A DNA stretch of 64,000 nt from Sphaerotilus natans (GCF_900156335.1 NZ_FTMZ01000015.1:1-64000); one strand, 5' to 3'. Shown: positions 50,934 to 60,993, numbered from the stretch's first letter. Notes: a model not told the origin generated them from the sequence alone. Numbers and translations: made by a program.

Positions 50934-51617
50934 ATGACGATGAAACGTCCTCCCCCCGGCCGGCCGGCGCGCCGGGCCGCCCGCGGCGCCTCGCTGGTGT
51001 TCGCGATGATCACCGTGGTGGCGCTGTCGCTGGCAGCCGTGGCGCTGGTGCGCTCGGTCGACACCGGGCTGAACATCCTGGGCAATCTCGGCTTCAAGCA
51101 GGACACCCTGCTGGCGGCCGACCGCGCCACCCAGACCGCCATCCGCTGGATGCAGCAGCAGATGAAGAACGACACCACCGGACTGGATGCGAGCCTGGCC
51201 GACGCCGGCTACTTCGCCGCCTCGATCGCCGATCTCGACCCGGCATCGACCCGCACCGATGCCGATCGGGTGGCGGTCGACTGGAAGTTCGACAACTGCA
51301 GCTCCCAGCCCGGGCCGACGCCCAAGGCCTGCGTCAAGCCGCTGAAGACCGCCATCACCGACGAGACCGCCGGGCTGAGCTCGCGCTACCTGATCGTGCG
51401 GCTGTGCTCGGCCGCCGGCAGCAGCACCGACGGCAAGGTGCGCTGCCCGCGCCCGCCCAACGCCAGCAGCACCGTCTCGGGCGAGCGCAACCAGCTCACC
51501 AGCTCCAGCAGCACCCGCCTGGGCAGCAGCACCGTGACCGAGTACTACCGCATCATCGTGCGCACCGAGGGCGTGCGCGACACCGTCAGCTTCACCGAGA
51601 CGCTGGTGCATTTCTGA
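50934..51617 (+). CDS. pilX: Type IV pilus assembly protein PilX
   Basis: A 227-residue protein with the PilX-type N-terminus ARRAARGASLVFAMITVVAL, in which Glu5 of ordinary pilins is absent, as in PilX/GspK-like tip proteins. Cysteines occur at DNCSSQ, KACVK, RLCSAA and VRCP. ATG 50934 has AAGGA about 7 nt upstream. It is followed by pilY1 after 26 bp. PilX caps the minor-pilin complex and contacts PilY1. Confidence 0.85.
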   Translation: MTMKRPPPGRPARRAARGASLVFAMITVVALSLAAVALVRSVDTGLNILGNLGFKQDTLLAADRATQTAIRWMQQQMKNDTTGLDASLADAGYFAASIADLDPASTRTDADRVAVDWKFDNCSSQPGPTPKACVKPLKTAITDETAGLSSRYLIVRLCSAAGSSTDGKVRCPRPPNASSTVSGERNQLTSSSSTRLGSSTVTEYYRIIVRTEGVRDTVSFTETLVHF

Positions 51618-51643
51618 CCTGACGCCGCCACGGAACCGCCGCC

Positions 51644-54600
51644 ATGACACGCCCCCTCGCCTCTTCGCCCGCCGCCATGACCGCCACCGCGCTGGCCGCA
51701 GCCCTGGTGCTGGCCGCCCCGCTGGCACCGGCCCAGGTGATCGACGTCGCCCAGGGTCCGCTGAACGCGGCCGGCACCCAGGTCAAGCCGAACATCATGT
51801 TCATCCTCGACGACTCCGGCTCGATGAACTTCGAGTTCATGCCGGACGAGGTCGGGCTGGTCAAGGACTGGCAGCGCAACGAGTTCATGGTCGGCTACTG
51901 GTCGGCGCAGTGCAACGGCGTGGCCTTCGACCCCTCGCTCGAGTACGCCCCGCCGGTCAATGCCGCAGGCACCGCCTACCCGAATGCCAGCTTCACCGCG
52001 GCCCTTCCTGACGGCTTCCGCAGCAGCACGGCGACCACCAACCTGCCCACGAACCTGAACAACAGCTTCTACTACGTCTACGTGCCCTACACCGGCTCGC
52101 CGGCGGCGATGTCCTGGACCTACTACAGCTCCGGCGCGGCCAACGAGAGCACCGTCTTCTACCGCGAGTGCCTGCAGACGATGGCGGCGGCCGAGGCCTC
52201 GGGGCGCTTCCGCAAGGTCACGCTGAACACCAGCGACACCAGCGCCGCCGCGGTGGCGCTGCGCCAGAAGTACGCCAACTGGTACACCTACTACCGCAGC
52301 CGCAAGCTGACGATGCGCAGCGCGGTGGGCCGGTCGTTCCGCAGCATCGGCGAGAACTACCGTGTCGGCATCACGCTGCTGAGCGACGCCACCGTCACCA
52401 GCAGCAGCTTCCTGAACGTCGCCGACTTCGTCGACCGCAGCGGCGTGGGCAGCGGCCTGCAGCGCAGCGACTTCTACCGGCTGCTCTACAGCGCCGAGAC
52501 GATCGACGGCTACACCCCGCTGCGGGGCGCGCTGTCCAAGGTCGGGCGCTATTTCGGCAAGACCTATCCCGGCCAGACGGTCGACCCGGTGCAGCACTCC
52601 TGCCAGCGCAACTACGCGCTGCTGTCGACCGACGGCTACTGGAACGTCGGCATCTCGACCGAACCCGGCTACGAGATCGGCAACTATCGCCCGCTCAAGC
52701 TCGACAACAGCGGCCTGGTGGGTCAGCAGGACGGTACGCTCGCGCGGCCCTACCGCGACAGCACCGGCAGCGACGGCGGCGGCGACAGCAACTCGCTGGC
52801 CGACGTGGCCTACCACTTCTGGAGCCAGGACCTGCGCGCCGACCTGAAGAACGACGTGCCGGCCACCGAACGCGACAGCGCCACCCACCAGCATCTGACC
52901 ACCTTCACCGTCGGCCTGGGCGTGCGCGGCACGCTGACCTACGACCGCAACTACCTGACGCAGACCACGGGCGATTACGCCGACATCGTCGCCGGGCGCA
53001 AGCAGTGGCCGGTGCCCACCGGCACCAAGGACAGCAGCGCCTACGGCGACGCCACCCACATCGACGACCTGTGGCATGCGGCGGTCAACGGCCGCGGCCA
53101 GTACTTCTCGGCCAGCAATCCCGATGCGCTGGCCGACGCGATCAGCACCATGATCAGCGAGATCAGCAAGGACAGCGGCTCGGGCGCGGGCGCCGGCACC
53201 AGCACGCTGACCCCGGTGACCGGCGACGACTGGATCTTCCTGCCCAGCTTCAGCAGCTCGCCGAGCTGGTATGGCGACATCCGCGCCTTCCGCTTCACCA
53301 GCGACCCGCTGACCGGCGCGCTGATCGCGCCCGACACCGCCGAGGGCAAGGAAATCTGGAGCGCACGCAAGAAGCTCGATGCCCGCGCCGAGCCGCGCCG
53401 CATCCTGTTCGGCAAGAACGGCGTGCTGGCCGACTTCACCTATGCCAACCTGCAGGCGGCCGGCCTGCAGGGCGCCTTCGACATCGCCTGCACGGCGACC
53501 AAGAGCAGCCTGTCGCAATGCGCGATGCTCAGCGAGGCGGCCAAGGCCAAGGTCGACGGCCCCAATCTGGTCAGCTACCTGCGCGGCGACACCTCGCTCT
53601 ACATGAGCCAGAAGATCACCGAGAACCAGGCCTTCCGCACCCGCAGCTCGCTGCTGGGCGACTTCATCAACAGCTCGCCGGTCTATCTGGCCAAGGCACC
53701 GTTCAAGTATGCGGATGCCGGCTACAGCGCCTTCGCCACCGCGCAGGCCAGCCGGCTGAAGATGATCTACGCCGCCGCCAACGACGGCATGCTGCACGCC
53801 TTCCGCGTCGGCGAGAACACCTCCGACAGCACCGGCGGCGAGGAGGCCTGGGCCTTCGTGCCGCGCGGCGTGATCGACGGCGCGTCGATGTGGCGTCTGG
53901 CCGACACCACCTACGAGGCCAACCACCGCAACCTGCTCGACGCCACCCCGGTGATCGGCGATGTGTACGACAGCACCACGAAGCAGTGGCGCACGATCCT
54001 GGTCGGCGGCATGGGCGCGGGCGGGCGCTACTACTATGCGCTGGACGTCACCTCGCCACTGCAGCCGCAGCTGCTGTGGGAGTTCACTGACGGCAACCTC
54101 GGCCTGACCTTCGGCAATCCGGTCATCACCAAGAACGCGGCCGGCCGCTGGGTGGTGGCCTTCACCTCCGGCCTCAACAATGTCGGCGACGGCATCGGGC
54201 GCCTCTTCGTTGTCGATGCAGTCGACGGTCGACTGCTGCAGACGGTGGCCACCCCGGCCGGCAGTGCCACCGCGCCGAACAATCTCGGCCGACTGAACGC
54301 CTGGGTCGCCAGCGAGACCGACAACACCGCGCTGCGCTACTACGCCGGCGACATGCAGGGCAGCCTGTGGCGCTTCGACGCGGACGACTTGGTCGCGCCC
54401 TCGGGCCCCGAGGCAGTGCGACTGGGCCGCGCGCTCGACGCCAATGGCACGGCCCAGCCGATCGTCGGCATGCCGCTGCTGACCGAGACCACCACCAACG
54501 GCGTGGCCACCGCGATCATCAGCTTCGGCACCGGCCGCCTGACCAACATCGGCGATCTCGCCAGCACTGGCGTGCAGAGCATCTACGCCATCAAGGACAC

Positions 54601-55096
54601 GCTGCAGGCCACCGGCATCGGCGGCAGCGGCGACACGCAGGTCGCGCTGCGCCACCAGGACGCCAACCTGGTGCAGCAGACGCTGGCCACCAGCGCCAGC
54701 ACCCGCCGGGTCGATCCGGTCAAGCCGGTCGACTGGTCGCTCCAGAACGGCTGGTATGTCGACCTGAGCCTGAGCAGCGGCGAGCGGGTGGTGCTCGACG
54801 GCGTGCCGCTGGGCTCGGGCGTGCTGGCCTATGCCTCGTCGATCCCGAACAGCGACCCCTGCGGCAGCGGCGGCAGCTCCTGGCTCTACCAGTTCGACAT
54901 CGGCAAGGGCTCGGTGCTGGCGGCGACCAGCTATTCCTCGCTGCTGGTGGGCATCGGGCGCACCGTCGACAGCAAGGGCAACATCAGCGTGGTGGCCACC
55001 GCACGCGACCAGAGCCTGTCGCTGGCCGCCTCCAGCGCCGGCGTCACCACCAAGTCCAACCGGGTGCGCCGCACCGCATGGCGGGAGCTGAACTGA
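51644..55096 (+). CDS. pilY1: Pilus tip adhesin PilY1
   Basis: A 1150-residue secreted protein with signal peptide (cleavage near APA|QVIDV, about 30). The N-terminal half holds a von Willebrand A-like region with the metal-binding DDSGS (56-60) and TSGGTP-type later segments; the C-terminal half has the PilY1 beta-propeller (YAAANDGMLHAFRVGEN; VGGMGAGGRYYYALDVTSPL; YYAGDMQGSLWRFDADDL). PilY1 sits at the pilus tip, promotes assembly and can act in adhesion and surface sensing. The TonB-like gene starts within its last codons. Length is typical. Confidence 0.92.
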   Translation: MTRPLASSPAAMTATALAAALVLAAPLAPAQVIDVAQGPLNAAGTQVKPNIMFILDDSGSMNFEFMPDEVGLVKDWQRNEFMVGYWSAQCNGVAFDPSLEYAPPVNAAGTAYPNASFTAALPDGFRSSTATTNLPTNLNNSFYYVYVPYTGSPAAMSWTYYSSGAANESTVFYRECLQTMAAAEASGRFRKVTLNTSDTSAAAVALRQKYANWYTYYRSRKLTMRSAVGRSFRSIGENYRVGITLLSDATVTSSSFLNVADFVDRSGVGSGLQRSDFYRLLYSAETIDGYTPLRGALSKVGRYFGKTYPGQTVDPVQHSCQRNYALLSTDGYWNVGISTEPGYEIGNYRPLKLDNSGLVGQQDGTLARPYRDSTGSDGGGDSNSLADVAYHFWSQDLRADLKNDVPATERDSATHQHLTTFTVGLGVRGTLTYDRNYLTQTTGDYADIVAGRKQWPVPTGTKDSSAYGDATHIDDLWHAAVNGRGQYFSASNPDALADAISTMISEISKDSGSGAGAGTSTLTPVTGDDWIFLPSFSSSPSWYGDIRAFRFTSDPLTGALIAPDTAEGKEIWSARKKLDARAEPRRILFGKNGVLADFTYANLQAAGLQGAFDIACTATKSSLSQCAMLSEAAKAKVDGPNLVSYLRGDTSLYMSQKITENQAFRTRSSLLGDFINSSPVYLAKAPFKYADAGYSAFATAQASRLKMIYAAANDGMLHAFRVGENTSDSTGGEEAWAFVPRGVIDGASMWRLADTTYEANHRNLLDATPVIGDVYDSTTKQWRTILVGGMGAGGRYYYALDVTSPLQPQLLWEFTDGNLGLTFGNPVITKNAAGRWVVAFTSGLNNVGDGIGRLFVVDAVDGRLLQTVATPAGSATAPNNLGRLNAWVASETDNTALRYYAGDMQGSLWRFDADDLVAPSGPEAVRLGRALDANGTAQPIVGMPLLTETTTNGVATAIISFGTGRLTNIGDLASTGVQSIYAIKDTLQATGIGGSGDTQVALRHQDANLVQQTLATSASTRRVDPVKPVDWSLQNGWYVDLSLSSGERVVLDGVPLGSGVLAYASSIPNSDPCGSGGSSWLYQFDIGKGSVLAATSYSSLLVGIGRTVDSKGNISVVATARDQSLSLAASSAGVTTKSNRVRRTAWRELN

Positions 55097-55815
55097 GCCG
55101 GGCCGGCGCCTGGCTGCCGGTCTCGCTGCTGCTGCATGCGGCGCTGCTGGCGGCCGCGCTGGCGCGGGGCGGCGAGCCGGCGGCGTCAGGCGCCGCGGCG
55201 ACGGCCCGGGCGACAGGCGAGCTGAGCGTGCGCCTCGCCGCCGCGCCGACCGCTCGGCCCCCGGAGCCCGACACGACGCGGACCCCGGTCCGGCCCGAGC
55301 ACGCTGCACGCGACATGCCGCCTTCGATGCCGGAGCCCGCGCCGGGTCCGATTCCTGATCCGACGCCTGATCCAGCTCATGATCCGGTGCCGCAGCCGCT
55401 GCCCCCGCCCGGTGCCGGCACGCCTCAGGCTGCGGTCGCGCCCATGCCGTCGCCCAGCGGGGCGGAATCGAACGACGGATCGGACGACACATCGGACGAC
55501 GACAGCACCTATCTCGCGCCCGAGCAGCTCGACCGGCGCGCACGTGCAGCCGCCGCGATCGATCTGCCCTACCCGGAGCTGGCCCCGCCCGGACAGTTCC
55601 GCGCCGCGCTGACGCTGTTCATCGAGGCGGACGGCCGGGTCAGCCGGGTGCGGCTGGAGCCGGACGCCGACGCGGCCGATGGCGGCTCGCTGCCGCCGGT
55701 GCTGGAAGACAGCGCGCGCCAGGCCTTCCTCGCCAGCCCGTTCGAGCCGGGCGAGCTCGACGGCCGCGCGGTGCGCAGCCGGCTGCGGATCGAGGTGCAG
55801 TTCAGGGACGACTGA
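55078..55815 (+). CDS. TonB-like energy transducer domain protein
   Basis: A 245-residue protein that starts inside the pilY1 stop region (ATG 55078, 19-bp overlap). It has one N-terminal membrane helix (about 13-30), a long Pro/Ala/Asp-rich span (about 50-150, with DP repeats PGPIPDPTPDPAHDPVPQP) and a C-terminal TonB-like domain (FRAALTLFIEADGRVSRVRL; ARQAFLASPFEPGELDGRAV). TonB proteins span the periplasm to energise outer-membrane transporters. The lack of adjacent exbB/exbD and the coupling to pilY1 suggest a pilus-linked or divergent use; this is inference. Confidence 0.78.
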   Translation: MAGAELSRAGAWLPVSLLLHAALLAAALARGGEPAASGAAATARATGELSVRLAAAPTARPPEPDTTRTPVRPEHAARDMPPSMPEPAPGPIPDPTPDPAHDPVPQPLPPPGAGTPQAAVAPMPSPSGAESNDGSDDTSDDDSTYLAPEQLDRRARAAAAIDLPYPELAPPGQFRAALTLFIEADGRVSRVRLEPDADAADGGSLPPVLEDSARQAFLASPFEPGELDGRAVRSRLRIEVQFRDD

Positions 55816-55840
55816 GACCCTTCCAGGCTCCCCACCCCCG

Positions 55841-55886
55841 CCCCGTCACCCTCGCACCGCCCCCGTCACCCTCGCGAAGGCGAGGG
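55841..55886. repeat. REP-like palindrome with a partial copy
   Basis: CCCCGTCACCCTCGC occurs at 55841-55855 and 55861-55875 (20-bp period). The second copy extends into the palindrome CCCTCGC-GAAG-GCGAGGG (55869-55886). It sits between the convergent TonB-like and deacetylase genes and could also act as a bidirectional terminator, though no T-runs flank it. It resembles REP-type extragenic repeats of proteobacteria. Confidence 0.5.
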
Positions 55887-55898
55887 CCCACGCACCGC

Positions 55899-56837
55899 TC
55901 AGACCCCCGCCAGCACCCGCAGATGCGCCGCCACGCTGCGCGCCAGCGAGCTCAGCACATAGCCGCCTTCCAGGCAGGACACGATGCGCCCCTTGGCATG
56001 GCGCTCGGCCAGATCGACCAGACGCTGGGTGATCCAGGCGTAGTCGGACTCGACCAGGCCGAGCTGACCCAGGTCGTCCTCGCGGTGCGCGTCGAAGCCG
56101 GCGGAGATGAAGATCATCTGCGGCCGGAAGGATTCCAGCCGCGGCATCCAGTGCAGGTCGATCAGCTCGCGCACCTCCATGCCGCGGGTGTAGGCCGGCA
56201 CCGGCACGTTGACCATGTTGTCGCCCATCGGCACGCCGCCGCTGTAGGGGTAGATCTGGTCCTGGAAGAAGCTCGCCATCAGGATGCGATCGTCGCCGGC
56301 GACGATGTCCTCGGTGCCGTTGCCGTGGTGCACATCGAAGTCGATGATCGCCACCCGCTCCAGACCGCGCACGTCCAGCGCATGGCGCGCCGCGATCGCG
56401 ATGTTGTTGTAGAAGCAGAAGCCCATCGCCTCCGAGCGGGTCGCATGGTGACCGGGCGGGCGGATCGCGCAGAAGGCGTTGGCATAGGTGCCGTCGATGA
56501 CCGCATCGGTGGCGGCGATCGCCGCGCCCACCGAGCGCAGCATCGCCTGGCGGGTGGCCGGGCAGACGCTGGTGTCGGGATCGAGCGCGCGGTGCTCGCC
56601 GGTCTCGGCCGCCTGGCGCAGGAACTCGTCGAGCTCGACCAGATAGCGTTCGCTGTGCGCCAGCATCAGGTCTTCGTGGCGCGCCAGCGGCACCTCGTCG
56701 GGGCGGTGCAGCGCGATGTCCAGGCCGGTGGCCAGCAGATGATCCTCGATCGCGTCGAGGCGCTGCGGGCATTCGGGGTGTCCCGGGCCCATGTCATGGC
56801 CGCGGCAGTCGGTATGCGTGTAGAAGGCGGTGCTCAT
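55899..56837 (-). CDS. Histone deacetylase family protein
   Basis: A 312-residue arginase/deacetylase-fold zinc enzyme. Motifs include GPGHPECPQRL, the HH pair in RPPGHHATRSEAMGFCFYNN, the zinc-binding DFDVHHGNGT, ISAGFDAHREDDLG and CLEGGYVLSSLA. All metal and catalytic positions appear present. Bacterial members deacetylate acetoin-related, polyamine or protein substrates; which applies here is unknown. ATG 56837; the frame is open to 56873. It is divergent from the MoxR gene across about 70 bp. Confidence 0.9.
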   Translation of the reverse strand: MSTAFYTHTDCRGHDMGPGHPECPQRLDAIEDHLLATGLDIALHRPDEVPLARHEDLMLAHSERYLVELDEFLRQAAETGEHRALDPDTSVCPATRQAMLRSVGAAIAATDAVIDGTYANAFCAIRPPGHHATRSEAMGFCFYNNIAIAARHALDVRGLERVAIIDFDVHHGNGTEDIVAGDDRILMASFFQDQIYPYSGGVPMGDNMVNVPVPAYTRGMEVRELIDLHWMPRLESFRPQMIFISAGFDAHREDDLGQLGLVESDYAWITQRLVDLAERHAKGRIVSCLEGGYVLSSLARSVAAHLRVLAGV

Positions 56838-56906
56838 GGTCTGTGTTCGCGTCAGTGCGACGGCTGTCCGCACTGCGTTGTCCCTCTCGCTTCAGGTATG
56901 GTGTTG

Positions 56907-57866
56907 ATGATGACAAGCCCACATCACATGCAACTGACACAGCCGGCCGTCCTGTCCCGGCTGCTCGAGCGCCTGCTCGAACGGATCGGATCGGTGGTGG
57001 TCGGCAAGCCAGTCCAGATCCTCGACAGTGTCGCCTGTCTTCTCGCCGGGGGCCATCTGCTGATCGAGGACGTGCCCGGCGTCGGCAAGACCACGCTGGC
57101 GCACGCCCTGGCCGCCGCGCTCGGACTGCGCTTCGCCCGGGTGCAGTTCACCGCCGACCTCACGCCCAGCGACCTGATCGGGGTCAGTGTCTACGAGCGA
57201 AACCGCGAGAGCTTTGTCTTCCATCAAGGCCCGGTCTTCACCCAGGTGCTGCTGGCCGACGAGATCAACCGGGCCGGGCCGCGCACCCAGAGCGCGCTGC
57301 TCGAAGCCATGGAGGAGCATCAGGTCAGCGTCGACGGCGAGACGCTGCGCCTGCCCGCGCCCTTCTTCGTGATCGCCACCCAGAATCCGGCCGAGCAGAT
57401 CGGCACCCATGCGCTGCCCGAGAGCCAGCTCGACCGCTTCCTGATGTGCCTGACGCTGGGCTATCCCGATCCGGCCTCGGAGCGTGCGCTGCTCGAGGGC
57501 CACGACCGCCGCGCCGCGGTGCGCGAGCTCGCGGCGGTGATGGGCGCGGCCGAGCTGCAGGCCGCGCAGGCGGCGGTGCAGCAGGTGCATGCGGCGCCGG
57601 CCTTGCTCGACTACCTGCAGACGCTGATCGCCGCGACCCGCGACGGCCGCTGGTTCGTGCAGGGCCTGTCGCCACGCGCGGCGCTCGGGCTGCTGCGCGC
57701 GGCGCGTGCGCGCGCGCTGCTGGCCGGGCGCGACCATGTGATCCCGGAAGACCTGCAGGCGCTGGCGGTGCCGGTGCTGGCCCACCGGCTGCAGCCCCGG
57801 CACGGCGCCGGGCGCAGCCGTGCCGCGCAGGTGCAGGCGATGATCGAGGCGGTCGGGCTGGTCTGA
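56907..57866 (+). CDS. MoxR-family AAA ATPase
   Basis: A 319-residue AAA+ protein: Walker A EDVPGVGKTTLA (55-66), Walker B VLLADEINRAGPRTQSALLE (in part), sensor-1 region FFVIATQNPAEQ and sensor-2 LSPRAALGLLRAARA. MoxR ATPases act as chaperone-like remodelers, usually for a neighbouring VWA or DUF58 protein, which follows 1 bp later. Several ATGs lie near the start (56898, 56907, 56910) without a clear Shine-Dalgarno; 56907 is used. Confidence 0.9.
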   Translation: MMTSPHHMQLTQPAVLSRLLERLLERIGSVVVGKPVQILDSVACLLAGGHLLIEDVPGVGKTTLAHALAAALGLRFARVQFTADLTPSDLIGVSVYERNRESFVFHQGPVFTQVLLADEINRAGPRTQSALLEAMEEHQVSVDGETLRLPAPFFVIATQNPAEQIGTHALPESQLDRFLMCLTLGYPDPASERALLEGHDRRAAVRELAAVMGAAELQAAQAAVQQVHAAPALLDYLQTLIAATRDGRWFVQGLSPRAALGLLRAARARALLAGRDHVIPEDLQALAVPVLAHRLQPRHGAGRSRAAQVQAMIEAVGLV

Positions 57867-57867
57867 C

Positions 57868-58902
57868 ATGCGGCCCGGCAGCATCGGCGCGGCGCTCAGG
57901 CAGCGGGCGCGGGACTGGCGCGAGGCGCGCCAGCCGCGCACCGACCGGCTGGCGCTCACCCAGCGCAATCTCTACATCCTGCCAACGGCCTCGGGCTGGC
58001 TGTTCGCGCTGCTGCTGCTGGCGCTGCTGCTGGCCTCGATCAACTACCAGCTCAATCTCGGCCATCTGCTGACCTTCTCGCTGGCCAGCGCCGGGCTGGT
58101 CGCGCTGCACGCCACCCATGCGGCGCTGCGCGGGCTGGCGCTGGAGCTGGTGAGCGCCGAGCCGGTCTTCGCCGGCGAGCGCCTGGCGCTGCAGATCCGT
58201 CTGGATGACCGCCACCCGGCCCGCCGGCCGTGGCGCTTCGGCCGCCACGGCATCGTGCTGCGCTGGCGCGAACCGGCCAGCGCCGATGCCGTGGCCCCGC
58301 GCAGCACCGGTGTGCCCGAGGGCGGCTCGGTCACCGTGCGGCTCGAACGTCCGACCTCGCGGCGCGGCGCGCAGACCCTGCCGCCGCTGGAGATCGAAAG
58401 CCGCTTTCCGCTCGGGCTGTTCCGCGCCTGGGCGGTGTGGCGCATCGCGCGCGAGCCGCTGGTCTGGCCGGCGCCCGAGCCGGACGCGCCACCGCTGCCC
58501 GAGCCGCTCGATCCCGGCGATCCCGGACCGCGCCGCCTGGCCCGGTCCGGCGCGGAGGATGGCGAGAGCGGCATGCGCGCCTGGCGGCGCGGCGACCGGC
58601 CCTCGCAGGTGCTGTGGAAGCAGTCGGCACGCAGCCTGGCCGGCGGCGGCACGCTCCTGGTGCGCGACCCGCCACCGCTGCCCGAGCCGGGCCGCGAGCT
58701 GCGGCTGGAGGCGGCGCAGCTCGCCGGCCTCGACGACGAGGCCCGGCTGCGCCGGCTCTGCGCCTGGGTGCTGGAGGCCGAGCTGCAGCAGCGGCGCTGG
58801 GAGCTGGTGCTCGGCGCGCTGCACATCGGCCCGGGCGGCGGCACGGCGCAGCGGCGCGCCGCGCTCGACGCGCTGGCGCTCTGGCCGGGGCCGGGGCGAT
58901 GA
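57868..58902 (+). CDS. DUF58 domain protein
   Basis: A 344-residue protein with two N-terminal membrane helices (about 40-70; ASGWLFALLLLALLLASINY) and a DUF58 region (FRAWAVWRIAREPLVWP; SGMRAWRRGDRPSQVLWKQS). DUF58 proteins are typical MoxR partners, and the start at 57868 directly follows the MoxR stop. The next gene overlaps by 4 bp (ATGA). The unit MoxR-DUF58-transglutaminase recurs in many bacteria, with envelope or stress roles suspected. Confidence 0.88.
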   Translation: MRPGSIGAALRQRARDWREARQPRTDRLALTQRNLYILPTASGWLFALLLLALLLASINYQLNLGHLLTFSLASAGLVALHATHAALRGLALELVSAEPVFAGERLALQIRLDDRHPARRPWRFGRHGIVLRWREPASADAVAPRSTGVPEGGSVTVRLERPTSRRGAQTLPPLEIESRFPLGLFRAWAVWRIAREPLVWPAPEPDAPPLPEPLDPGDPGPRRLARSGAEDGESGMRAWRRGDRPSQVLWKQSARSLAGGGTLLVRDPPPLPEPGRELRLEAAQLAGLDDEARLRRLCAWVLEAELQQRRWELVLGALHIGPGGGTAQRRAALDALALWPGPGR

Positions 58903-60977
58903 ACATGCGGCCATCCGCCCTGGCCGTCGCGATCGACAGCCGCCCGCGCGAGACCCGCGACACCCTGTTCCTGCTGGCGGTGCTGGCCTGGACGCTGCTG
59001 CCGCAGATCGCCCAGGTGCCGGCCTGGTGCTCGGCCCTGGCCTATGCGGCGCTGGCCTGGCGGGCGCGGCTGGCCTGGCGCGGTGCGGCACTGCCCTCGC
59101 GCTGGCTGCTGCTGCTGGCGCTGGTGGGGGCCTCGCTGGGCACGGTGATCAGCCACCAGACGCTGCTGGGCAAGTCGGCCGGGCTGACGCTGCTGGTGGT
59201 GCTGGCGGCGCTGAAGACGCTGGAGCTGCGCGCCCGGCGCGATGCCACCGTCGTGTTCTTTCTCGGCTTCTTCCTGGTGCTGGCGAGCTTCCTGCATTCG
59301 CAGTCGCTGCTGACCGCGCTGGCGATGGGCATCTCGGTCTGGACGCTGCTGGCCGCGCTGGTGCTGGCGCACATGCCCGAGGACCGACCGCCGCTGACGC
59401 TCGCGCTCGGCCTGGCCGCGCGGCTGCTGCTGACCGGGCTGCCGCTGATCGTGCTGCTCTTCCTGCTCTTCCCGCGGGTCGCGCCGCTGTGGAGCCTGCC
59501 TGCGGACGGCACCGGTCGCACCGGTCTGTCCGACCGCATGCAGCTCGGCCAGGTGGCCGAGCTGGCGCAGGACGACAGCCCGGCGCTGCGGGTGCAGTTC
59601 GACGGCGAGCCGCCGCCGCCGGAGCTGCGCTATTTTCGCGGCCCGGTGCTGGCCGACCCCGATGGCAGCGGCTGGCGCATGCGCCCGGGCCTGACCAGCG
59701 AGCCGGCGCCTGCCCCGGCGCCGGGTGCCCCGCTGCTGCGCTACCGCATGACGGTCGAGCCGCTCAACATCAGCACGCTGCCGCTGCTGGAGCGGGCGCG
59801 CTTTGCGCCGCTGCCCGCCGAGGGCCATCCGCGCTGGCTGCGCCATCGCGACGGCGCGTGGCTGGCCGACCGGCCGCTGTCGGGCCGGCTGCAGGTCCAG
59901 GCACAGGCGCTGCTCGACACGCCGCTGCACCGCGCGCCGGCCGGTGCGGGCACAGGCGCAGGCGCCGCGCCCCCCTCGCCCGCCGAGCCGGCCCCCGCGC
60001 TGCGCCAGGATCTGGCGCTGCCGGACGGCCGCCACCCGCGCACCCGGGCCTGGGCGCAGGCGCAGCTCGATGCGGACGGCCGCGCCCGCGACGAACCGGC
60101 CCGCGCCGCGCAGCAGCTGCTCGACCACATTCGCCGCCAGCCATATGTCTACACCCTGACCCCGGGCGAGAGCGGCCCCGAGCCGGTCGACGAGTTCTGG
60201 CTCGACCGGCGCAGCGGCTTCTGCGAGCACTACGCCAGCGCCTTCGTCATCGCGATGCGGGCCGTCGGCGTGCCGGCGCGGCTGGTCACCGGCTACCAGG
60301 GCGGCCGGATCAATCCGGTCAACGGCATGCTGGAGGTTCGCCAGAGCGACGCCCACGCCTGGGCCGAATACCACGAACCGCGTCGCGGCTGGGTGCGCAT
60401 CGACCCGACCGCGGCGGTGGCGCCCGAGCGCATCCTGCAGCCGGCACGCGCCGGTGGCGGGGGCGGCGCGATCGCCGACACCTTCGCCGCGCTCGATCCG
60501 CTGCTGCTCGAGCGCATGCGTGCGCTGTGGAGCGCGGCCGACCACCGCTGGAACCAGTGGGTGCTGGGCTACGGCAGCCAGGGCCAGCGCGAGCTGGCGC
60601 GCTCGCTGGGCTGGCAGATGCCCGATGCCACCACGCTGGCGCGGCTGCTGGCCGGACTGATCGGCGGCCTGGCGCTGGTGGGCGCGCTGATGCTGATCGG
60701 CCCGCTGCGCCGGCGCGATCCGGACCGGCTGTGGCGCCAGGGCCAGGCGCAGCTGCGCGAGGGCCTGCGCCGACGCGGCCTGCCGGTGGCCGAGCACCAT
60801 GGCCCCGACACCCTGGCGCAGCAGGTGCGCCAGCGCTGGGGCGCCGCCGGCGAGCCCTTGGCCACACGGCTGCAGGACCTGGGGCGGTGGCGCTACGCTC
60901 GGCAGGAACAGCGCGGCGCCCTGCGTCCGCTGCTGCGCCAGGCCCGCCAGGCCCTGCGCCGGCTGCCTCCCTCATGA
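58899..60977 (+). CDS. TgpA-type transglutaminase-like membrane protein
   Basis: A 692-residue protein with several N-terminal membrane helices (DUF3488 region, about 20-190) and one near 590-610, enclosing a periplasmic transglutaminase-like domain. The Cys-His-Asp triad is visible: Cys442 in [12 protein letters not shown], His486 in DAHAWAEY, and Asp502 in IDPTAAV. A C-terminal DUF4129-like tail follows. TgpA is an essential transglutaminase-like protein in Pseudomonas aeruginosa, so this may be a cell-envelope protease or cross-linking enzyme. It overlaps the DUF58 gene by 4 bp. Confidence 0.9.
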   Translation: MNMRPSALAVAIDSRPRETRDTLFLLAVLAWTLLPQIAQVPAWCSALAYAALAWRARLAWRGAALPSRWLLLLALVGASLGTVISHQTLLGKSAGLTLLVVLAALKTLELRARRDATVVFFLGFFLVLASFLHSQSLLTALAMGISVWTLLAALVLAHMPEDRPPLTLALGLAARLLLTGLPLIVLLFLLFPRVAPLWSLPADGTGRTGLSDRMQLGQVAELAQDDSPALRVQFDGEPPPPELRYFRGPVLADPDGSGWRMRPGLTSEPAPAPAPGAPLLRYRMTVEPLNISTLPLLERARFAPLPAEGHPRWLRHRDGAWLADRPLSGRLQVQAQALLDTPLHRAPAGAGTGAGAAPPSPAEPAPALRQDLALPDGRHPRTRAWAQAQLDADGRARDEPARAAQQLLDHIRRQPYVYTLTPGESGPEPVDEFWLDRRSGFCEHYASAFVIAMRAVGVPARLVTGYQGGRINPVNGMLEVRQSDAHAWAEYHEPRRGWVRIDPTAAVAPERILQPARAGGGGGAIADTFAALDPLLLERMRALWSAADHRWNQWVLGYGSQGQRELARSLGWQMPDATTLARLLAGLIGGLALVGALMLIGPLRRRDPDRLWRQGQAQLREGLRRRGLPVAEHHGPDTLAQQVRQRWGAAGEPLATRLQDLGRWRYARQEQRGALRPLLRQARQALRRLPPS

Positions 60978-60993
60978 ACCCAGGTCTTTCACG

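Noticed and set aside
51545-55543. Minus-strand open frame of about 1330 codons opposite pilY1
   Set aside because: Antisense shadow of pilY1 with low-complexity Ala/Arg/Gly product; the plus strand has a clear adhesin gene.
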